Shown here piece after piece: positions 28,459 through 34,532 of a stretch of DNA of 34,532 bases. The notes beneath the pieces were generated by a model, which saw nothing but the letters and a program-made list of their open reading frames with translations, searched no databases and was not told the DNA's origin. A program made the position numbers and the translations under genes. Position 1 is the first letter of the stretch, and every line of letters begins with the position of its first letter. Origin of the DNA: Candidatus Blautia avicola (GTDB taxonomy: Bacteria; Bacillota; Clostridia; Lachnospirales; Lachnospiraceae); contig DWUY01000290.1 of the NCBI GenBank assembly GCA_019120515.1, positions 1 to 34,532 on the forward strand, written 5' to 3'.

Positions 28459-28986
28459 TTATTTTCCTTCTTCGGTCTCTATCTGGCAAGCCTTCATGGC
28501 TTTCAGAGCATTGTTGTGGCTCTCGGGAGTCACCCCTGCGCAGCAGGCAGGATCTACCCGTACCACCGCCTCAGGCAGGGCAGCTTTCAGGATCATGGCG
28601 TTGGAGATCACGCAGATATCCGTGCACAGCCCGATCAGCTCAATCTCCTCATATTCTTTTTCTCTGGCGATCCCGGCCAGTTCCATACTGCCAAAAGTGG
28701 GCTTTTCCAGAATCCTGCAGCCCTTCGCCAGTTCTTTCAAGCTGCCGTCAAGTTCCCATCCTTCCGTTCCCTTTACACAGTGAGGCACCGGAAGCTTTCG
28801 TCCCTCCTGGGTCATCAGATAATCTTTGTGATGGGTATCCTTTGTAAAGACAACGTCTGCTCCCTGTTCTTTGGCTTTCCGTATTTTCTCAGCCGCCGGC
28901 CCTACGATCTTCACTGCTTCTTCTGTTCCCAGGGCGCCGTCAATAAAGTCTTTCTGCATATCCACCACTACTAATAATTTCTTCAT
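28459..28986 (-). CDS. Isochorismatase-family cysteine hydrolase (nicotinamidase-like)
   Basis: LLVVVDMQKDFIDGALG, LIGLCTDICVISNAM. Confidence 0.9.
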   Translation of the reverse strand: MKKLLVVVDMQKDFIDGALGTEEAVKIVGPAAEKIRKAKEQGADVVFTKDTHHKDYLMTQEGRKLPVPHCVKGTEGWELDGSLKELAKGCRILEKPTFGSMELAGIAREKEYEEIELIGLCTDICVISNAMILKAALPEAVVRVDPACCAGVTPESHNNALKAMKACQIETEEGK

Positions 28987-29034
28987 ACAGCTCTCTCCTT
29001 CTCAATAGCTTTTCAGCACATGTTCCTCTTCTCC

Positions 29035-30384
29035 TTATTTCAGCTCGTTCATTTTTTCCCATGTTCCATCTGCTGCCTGTACTTTTGCGTTGGGATAAAC
29101 CTTTTCCATCCTCTGATCGTCAAAATGCTGATCCAGAAAGGCTTCCAGGGCGTTATCCGGTTCCGGATGAGTCAGCCTGTCGTTGTACCGGTAAAGGGCA
29201 AGGGCCGACATGATCATGTCCACTGTAAGGAACACCACTGCGCACCAGGTAATGATCTTTCCCGGTTTCATAGGGATCTTTTCGATCCAGCGGGAAAATC
29301 TGGGATACAGGATCTTGATCCAGACCACTGCGGCGATCCCCCAGAAAAAGCAGTAAAGAAGATTGATCCTTCCTCCCAGATTAAAGGGGATCTCGCTGTA
29401 ATCCCAGAATACCGTCCCGAAGATCCGTTCGGAAAGCACGCTGCAGGCATATTCATAAAAGCCGCCCAGCACTGTTCCATAAAGGAAAATATACCGGTCG
29501 CTCTTATCTCTGTAACGGTATAAAAGAGCCGTCAGAAAACTGCAGCCAAAGCCCCAGACAATACTGAAAGGCCCCCAGACAAAACTGCTGCGGCTCATCC
29601 ATTCGCCCATGGTAAACCGGCAGAAAACCGTTTCCACCGCCACGCCCACGACCGCGCCGATGATAAACATCCACACCAGCTTATAAAAACTGCAGCCCTG
29701 GGCAAAGACCGTGGCCTTTTCCTTTGGTTTCAGTACCTCCAGGATCTTTCCCAGCTGGATATTGGGATAGGCCTTTGTCATACGTCTCTGTACTCTTCTT
29801 GTAAGGGCGTTGCCGAAATCCTCGGTAAAATTCTGCACATAGTCAAAAAAAGCCGCCTGGACTGCCGAACGGTGCATCTGCATAACCGTAGCCACACAGA
29901 AGACCACATCTGTCAGGACCAGCAGCCCCAGACAGATCTCCAGGACTGTCTCCACCTTATCCGGCAGCATATGTATCAGATTCAGGATCAGCGGATTTAT
30001 AAACCAGATGCTGGCAACCGCCGCCACGCCGAAAAACAGCAGATGCACGAAATTCAGATACCCCTGGAACTGGAATCTGGCCTGACTGTAATCCCACCAT
30101 TTTCTGTTAAACACTTTCTCCAGGATCACGCCGGTAATAACGATCACCAGAAAGGCCACCACTGCTCCTCCCAGGAACAGGAAGAAGATCCTGTGCTTCA
30201 ATTCCGGAAGAAAGATACAATAGGCCGCCCCGATCACCCCGTACACAGGACAGAGGGGCAGATTCAGAAAACCTGTGTTGATAAATCTTTTTCTCCTCAT
30301 AGCATTGGCGACGACCCCTGCGCACCAGCCCGCAAAAGAATAAACAATAAAAATCCAGAACAAATCAATTCTCGTATATTCCAC
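29035..30384 (-). CDS. Putative ABC-transporter-permease-like (CmpB/PF06541-type) membrane protein with tandem domains
   Basis: Two similar membrane modules, each ending in a WDYS-containing segment (NRKWWDYSQARFQFQGYLNFVH and FGTVFWDYSEIPFNLGGRINLLY). Confidence 0.8.
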   Translation of the reverse strand: MEYTRIDLFWIFIVYSFAGWCAGVVANAMRRKRFINTGFLNLPLCPVYGVIGAAYCIFLPELKHRIFFLFLGGAVVAFLVIVITGVILEKVFNRKWWDYSQARFQFQGYLNFVHLLFFGVAAVASIWFINPLILNLIHMLPDKVETVLEICLGLLVLTDVVFCVATVMQMHRSAVQAAFFDYVQNFTEDFGNALTRRVQRRMTKAYPNIQLGKILEVLKPKEKATVFAQGCSFYKLVWMFIIGAVVGVAVETVFCRFTMGEWMSRSSFVWGPFSIVWGFGCSFLTALLYRYRDKSDRYIFLYGTVLGGFYEYACSVLSERIFGTVFWDYSEIPFNLGGRINLLYCFFWGIAAVVWIKILYPRFSRWIEKIPMKPGKIITWCAVVFLTVDMIMSALALYRYNDRLTHPEPDNALEAFLDQHFDDQRMEKVYPNAKVQAADGTWEKMNELK

Positions 30385-30487
30385 AATGTCTCTCCTGATC
30401 TTTTTTTACATTTTTTTCGTATCTTTTATCATAGCAGAGAAATACGGTAAAAGAAACCCTTTTCCAATTATTTAATATATTTTTATG

Positions 30488-30521
30488 TGGATTTATTGTC
30501 TTGACCAAAGCTATAAATCCA
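30488..30521. promoter_or_regulatory. Inverted repeat TGGATTTAT-N16-ATAAATCCA (copy 1)
   Basis: Perfect 9-bp arms enclosing TTGACC; possible TTGACC-N18-TAAAAT promoter. Confidence 0.5.
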
Positions 30522-30656
30522 AGTAAAATTATTTTCTAACAGACAGAATCTGCGTTTTTCTAAAAAAATTTAAATTTTTTTCCTGTTATGTGTCATAAAT
30601 GGCCTGTTTCCCTCGTATATTAATCAGTAATACAATTTTCTATCATCAGTTTAATA

Positions 30657-30692
30657 TGGATTTACGAGTATATTGGCTATATAATAAATCCA
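30657..30692. promoter_or_regulatory. Inverted repeat TGGATTTA-N20-TAAATCCA (copy 2) enclosing a TATAAT
   Basis: Perfect 8-bp arms; TATAAT at 30680-30685, about 30 nt upstream of the 30717 ORF. Confidence 0.5.
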
Positions 30693-30716
30693 GAACATTT
30701 TAACGGGAGAACATTT

Positions 30717-31154
30717 ATGAAAAAAAAATTAAGTACTTTTGAAAGACAATTAATGCTGGACGAGATTTTATTCTACAGCATCTGCAGCGATCAGGACAGA
30801 CAGAAGATACTTGATCAGCAGCCCATGACATTCCAGGATTTCCGCAGGCTTTCCCTGCTGACCGATTACCTGGAACTGGAATATCTCCACAGGTTTATCT
30901 GGGATCTGCATGGATACAAATTTATGGACGAAATGGACCGTCTATACAGTCAATGTAAAGAAGGCAATGAAGACCTGCCGGAAATGCTCATGGAAACAGG
31001 CCGCTGGCTGGACGATTTCTGGAAACAGGCTCCTAATATCACTGTTTCCTTCCTGCTCCGCCAGATCTTTGCAGACGGCTTAAAAAGCCGACGGAAAAAT
31101 AATATCACTCTCTATCCCGGTCCTGACAAAGGCAAAGGAAAATCTTCATCCTGA
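30717..31154 (+). CDS. Hypothetical protein, 145 aa
   Basis: Intact ORF, GGGAGA near start, acidic/aromatic helical composition; no family recognised. Confidence 0.75.
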   Translation: MKKKLSTFERQLMLDEILFYSICSDQDRQKILDQQPMTFQDFRRLSLLTDYLELEYLHRFIWDLHGYKFMDEMDRLYSQCKEGNEDLPEMLMETGRWLDDFWKQAPNITVSFLLRQIFADGLKSRRKNNITLYPGPDKGKGKSSS

Positions 31155-31200
31155 TCCGGCACGCCTTCAGACAGGATGAGCAGCAGAAAGGAAATCATAT

Positions 31201-32649
31201 ATGAACACACAGCTTCCCCAGGCATTTCTCGAAAGGATGGAAGAAATGCTGAAAGAGGAGTTTCCGGCTTTTCTAGAAAGCTATCAGGCGCCCCGTCAGT
31301 TCGGACTCCGGATAAACACAAAAAAAATAAGCACTGAAAAGTTCCTGGAGATCTCGCCTTTTCATCTTACGCCGATCCCGTGGATAGAGAACGGCTTTTT
31401 CTACGGAAGTGAGGACAGGCCTTCCCGGCATCCCTACTATCAGGCAGGTCTCTACTACCTTCAGGAGCCCAGCGCCATGACCCCTGCCAGCCGTCTCCCG
31501 GTTGTCCCGGGAGAAAGGGTTCTGGATCTGTGCGCTGCCCCCGGAGGAAAAGCGACCGAGCTTGGCAGCCGTCTGAAAGGCCGGGGACTGCTGGTAGCCA
31601 ATGATATCAGCAGTTCCAGGGCTAAAGCCCTTATGCGGAATCTGGAACTATGGGGGATTGAAAATTCTCTTGTGACCACGGAGACTCCCAAGCGCCTGTC
31701 TCAGGTCTTTCCTGAATATTTCCACAAGATCCTTATTGATGCTCCCTGTTCCGGCGAAGGGATGTTCCGCAAGGACCCGGATGTTGCCAAAACCTGGGAC
31801 TCCTCCCGGCCTGCCTATTTCAGCAGTCAGCAAAAGGAGATCGTTGCCAGAGGTATTTCCATGCTCCGTCCGGGAGGTATGCTGCTCTACTCTACCTGTA
31901 CCTTCTCTCCCCAGGAAAATGAAGGAGTGATCTCTTTCATCCTAGAAAACTTTCCTCAGATGGAGCTTCTGGACATTCCCGGATACCGGGGATTTTCCAA
32001 AGGCTGTCCACAATGGGGAAACGGAGATCCCCGTCTGGAAAAATGTGTCCGGATCTTTCCTCATCATATGGAGGGAGAAGGTCATTTTCTTGCGCTTCTT
32101 ACGAAAAAGGAAGAAGGAAACCCCGGGCTAACCTTGGAAAATACCCGGGATATCTTCCAGTCTCCCGCCCCCTCCCGGAGCAGGAAAGAAAAAGGCGCCC
32201 CACAGAAGACTTCCGGGCTGGATAAGGCTTCCCGGATTCTTCTGGAGGAATTCTTCCGTGAAGTATCGCTCCCCCTGGACACTTCCAGGCTGGAAGTACG
32301 GAACGCACATGTATATGCCCTTCCCGGGGCAGGGCCGGAATCTGTCAAAGGCCTGAAGTTCCTTCGCTGGGGGCTGTATCTGGGAGAATTAAAGAAAAAC
32401 CGTTTTGAGCCCGGTCAGCCTCTGGCCATGGCTCTGTCCGCCGGGGATTATCCCCGGGTTCTGAACCTGTCTTCTTCAGACCAGCGGATCCTCCGTTATC
32501 TGGGAGGAGAAACGCTTCTCCTGGAGCCTCCTGAGACAGCCAAAGGCCCCGGATGGTATCTGGTCTGCGCAGACGGCTATTCCCTGGGCTGGGGAAAAGT
32601 ATCAGGAAATCTCCTGAAAAACAAATATCCCGCCGGATGGCGCTGTTAA
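31201..32649 (+). CDS. RsmB/NOP (RsmF-like) rRNA cytosine-C5 methyltransferase with C-terminal PUA-like domain
   Basis: VLDLCAAPGGKATELGSRL, LIDAPCSGEGMFRKDP, LLYSTCTFSPQENEGVI. Confidence 0.93.
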   Translation: MNTQLPQAFLERMEEMLKEEFPAFLESYQAPRQFGLRINTKKISTEKFLEISPFHLTPIPWIENGFFYGSEDRPSRHPYYQAGLYYLQEPSAMTPASRLPVVPGERVLDLCAAPGGKATELGSRLKGRGLLVANDISSSRAKALMRNLELWGIENSLVTTETPKRLSQVFPEYFHKILIDAPCSGEGMFRKDPDVAKTWDSSRPAYFSSQQKEIVARGISMLRPGGMLLYSTCTFSPQENEGVISFILENFPQMELLDIPGYRGFSKGCPQWGNGDPRLEKCVRIFPHHMEGEGHFLALLTKKEEGNPGLTLENTRDIFQSPAPSRSRKEKGAPQKTSGLDKASRILLEEFFREVSLPLDTSRLEVRNAHVYALPGAGPESVKGLKFLRWGLYLGELKKNRFEPGQPLAMALSAGDYPRVLNLSSSDQRILRYLGGETLLLEPPETAKGPGWYLVCADGYSLGWGKVSGNLLKNKYPAGWRC

Positions 32650-32693
32650 CGGACAATGCCTCTACCAGATACTTCAAAGGAGTCTCCTATAAA

Positions 32694-32750
32694 AAAAGAC
32701 TGCCTTACCCGGAGCCTTTCAAAAAGCTTCCGGATAAGGCAGTCTTCTTT
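32694..32750. terminator. Bidirectional intrinsic terminator between convergent genes
   Basis: AAGACTGCCTTA-C-CCGG...CCGG-A-TAAGGCAGTCTT with A/T-rich flanks. Confidence 0.8.
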
Positions 32751-32763
32751 CTTTTTCATACGC

Positions 32764-33048
32764 CTACTGGGCAGATTCCTCCAGAGGTTCCTCTGCCAGC
32801 ACCTGCTCGTATTTTTCCAGGATGATATTCTGTATCCTCTCACGGGTTGCAGAATTGATGGGATGGGCAATATCTCTGTATTCCCCGTCCGTGGCCTTAC
32901 GGCTGGGCATTGCGATAAATAATCCTTTTTCGCCCTCGATGACCTTAATGTCATGCACTACAAATTCTTCGTCAATGGTAATGGAAACCACTGCTTTCAT
33001 TTTGCCTTCTTTCGCCACTCTTCTTACTCTTACATCTGTGATGTTCAT
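32764..33048 (-). CDS. spoVG: Septation regulator SpoVG
   Basis: [51 protein letters not shown]...[17 protein letters not shown]. Confidence 0.97.
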   Translation of the reverse strand: MNITDVRVRRVAKEGKMKAVVSITIDEEFVVHDIKVIEGEKGLFIAMPSRKATDGEYRDIAHPINSATRERIQNIILEKYEQVLAEEPLEESAQ

Positions 33049-33101
33049 ACAACCTTCCCCTTTCATCGCCGCCTTGTTCAGTCGTGCTTTCTGTCTTTTT
33101 T

Positions 33102-33152
33102 GGAATTTTATATTCCGGCAGGTTTTCCCGCCTACAAAGCGGTTTTACCGCT
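33102..33152 (-). promoter_or_regulatory. Cluster of three small hairpins upstream of spoVG
   Basis: GGAAT/ATTCC (33102-33116), GGCAGG/CCCGCC (33117-33132), AGCGG/CCGCT (33138-33152), consecutive, each with a short A/T-rich loop. Confidence 0.5.
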
Positions 33153-33242
33153 CTGTTCCTTAGTAGATTTATAAAAGCCTAGAACCGCCCGGCATCTCCG
33201 CGGCCGGTCCGTCTCCCTTTTGAGACCGGCTTTCATGATAAA

Positions 33243-34358
33243 TTACAGAACGTACCTTTCGTTCTTTTCGATCACTACCTTAATGCTGTCTTCTCCGCAA
33301 TAATAAGAGTTTGCCCGGATGGTATCACGGCTCTCCACAATGCAGTTCTCAATATGAGTATTATCGCCTAAATATACATCATTTAAGATGATCGAATTTT
33401 TGATCACACAGTTATTGCCTACAAAAACCTTCTTGAACAGAATAGAATTTTCCACCTGTCCGTTTATGATACAGCCGCTGGAGATCAGGCTGTTTCTCAC
33501 ATCTGAACCCGGATTATATTTTGCCGGAGGCAGGTCGTCGATCTTGGACTGGATACCCGGATACTGCCGGAAGAAATAATCTCGGATCTCCGGTTTCAGG
33601 AAGTCCATGTTTGTCTTATAATAAGACTCCACTGTGGAGATATTGCTCCAGTAAGTATCGATCTTATATCCATAGATCCGTTTCAGGTTCTTATAACGGA
33701 TAAGGATGTCCTTTACAAAATCATGCCGGTCTTCCTGTCCGCATTTTTCTATCAGCTCTATCAGCTGTCTTCTTCTGATCACATAAATACCTGTAGAGAT
33801 CGTCGTAGACTGAGTCACCATAGGCTTCTCATCAAACTCTACGATCCTGCAGTCTTCGTTCATCTTAACACAGCCGAATCTGGTAGCGTCCTCTCCGCTG
33901 ACCTCTGTACACACAACGGTAATATCCGCTCTCTTTGCGATATGATATTCCAGCACCTTATTATAATCCAGTTTATATACGCAGTCTCCTGAGGCAATGA
34001 CCACATAAGGCTCATGGCTGTTTTTCAGAAAACTGAGATTCTGATAGATAGCGTCCGCCGTTCCCTGATACCAGAAACTGTTATCCGGGGTAATGGTGGG
34101 GGTAAATGTATACAGGCCGCCCTGCTTTCTTCCGAAATCCCACCACTTGGAAGAACTTAAATGTTCATTCAGGGATCTGGCATTGTACTGGGTCAGCACA
34201 GCTACCTTCTGGATATGGGAATTTGACATATTACTGAGAGCAAAATCTATGCTGCGGTAACTGCCTGCAATGGGCATTGCCGCAATGGCTCTCTTCTGGG
34301 ATAATTCTCTCATTCTGTGATTATTGCCGCCGGCAAGGATAATACCTATTGCTCTCAT
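33243..34358 (-). CDS. glgD: Glucose-1-phosphate adenylyltransferase subunit GlgD
   Basis: IGIILAGGNNHRMRELSQKRAIAAMPIAGSYRSIDFALSNMSNSHI; divergent GlgD-type active site. Confidence 0.94.
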   Translation of the reverse strand: MRAIGIILAGGNNHRMRELSQKRAIAAMPIAGSYRSIDFALSNMSNSHIQKVAVLTQYNARSLNEHLSSSKWWDFGRKQGGLYTFTPTITPDNSFWYQGTADAIYQNLSFLKNSHEPYVVIASGDCVYKLDYNKVLEYHIAKRADITVVCTEVSGEDATRFGCVKMNEDCRIVEFDEKPMVTQSTTISTGIYVIRRRQLIELIEKCGQEDRHDFVKDILIRYKNLKRIYGYKIDTYWSNISTVESYYKTNMDFLKPEIRDYFFRQYPGIQSKIDDLPPAKYNPGSDVRNSLISSGCIINGQVENSILFKKVFVGNNCVIKNSIILNDVYLGDNTHIENCIVESRDTIRANSYYCGEDSIKVVIEKNERYVL

Positions 34359-34532
34359 TCTGTCTCACCTTCCTTATTCAATGTTTCTCCGCTTTCCAAT
34401 ACGCCTCCCGGATAGTCCTCTGGTGTGGTCTCTCCTACGATAGCCGTATTCTTTCCGATCTTGACATCGGAAGGGATCACGGTATTCTCCCCTACTGTTA
34501 CCAGTCCGAAAGAATACACATTAGGCTTCAGC
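34355..34532 (-). CDS. glgC: Glucose-1-phosphate adenylyltransferase GlgC, C-terminal part (runs off the window)
   Basis: Minus-strand translation LKPNVYSFGLVTVGENTVIPSDVKIGKNTAIVGETTPEDYPGGVLESGETLNKEGETE*; stop overlaps the glgD start (ATGA). Confidence 0.85.
   Translation of the reverse strand, partial: LKPNVYSFGLVTVGENTVIPSDVKIGKNTAIVGETTPEDYPGGVLESGETLNKEGETE

Noticed and set aside
1-34532. Many 60-290 aa antisense ORFs in the six-frame track (e.g. 8846..9625 +, 9734..10615 +, 14138..14701 +)
   Set aside because: They lie opposite well-recognised genes, have low-complexity or codon-shadow compositions and no family resemblance; treated as spurious.
1-34532. CRISPR array, tRNA/rRNA, prophage, transposase or defence gene cluster
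   Set aside because: No regularly spaced repeats, no tRNA-like T-loop/anticodon arrangement and no recognisable mobile or defence proteins were seen by eye.

Overview
This 34.5 kb window looks like ordinary chromosome from a spore-forming, Lachnospiraceae-like Firmicute (taxonomy is inferred from gene content only). Genes recognised: a trigger-factor/FKBP-like lipoprotein (partial), murI, spoIIR, a gerA-type germination operon with a GerAB-GerAC fusion, a GntR regulator, ispE, a SPOCS(DUF3794)-LysM protein with a PrcB-like lipoprotein, plsC, a YitT/YczE-like membrane protein divergent from a LysR regulator, ldt-ddl-murF, an aminotransferase, a Ca2+ P-type ATPase, an rRNA methyltransferase, asparaginase, a DUF1294 protein, aroC, a two-component system, a nicotinamidase-like hydrolase, a CmpB-like membrane protein, an RsmF-like methyltransferase, spoVG, glgD and the end of glgC. 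No tRNA, rRNA, CRISPR array, transposase or phage gene was seen. The signals I would follow first are: (1) a pair of homologous, structured ~127-nt intergenic elements, each between convergent genes, at 11.4-11.6 kb and 28.3-28.5 kb in opposite orientation. By hand alignment they match without gaps at about 103/127 positions, with compensatory changes in the outer stem. (2) A second pair of GC-rich structured elements downstream of terminators at 6.5-6.75 kb and 17.3-17.45 kb. All four copies share a TGCYCGRYAAAT core. (3) An asparaginase gene split exactly at an A_AAA_AAG heptamer, where a -1 shift restores the full protein. (4) A GerAB permease fused to a truncated GerAC with an internal lipobox. 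Duplicated TGGATTTA inverted repeats (30.5-30.7 kb) and a hairpin-rich spoVG leader are secondary leads.
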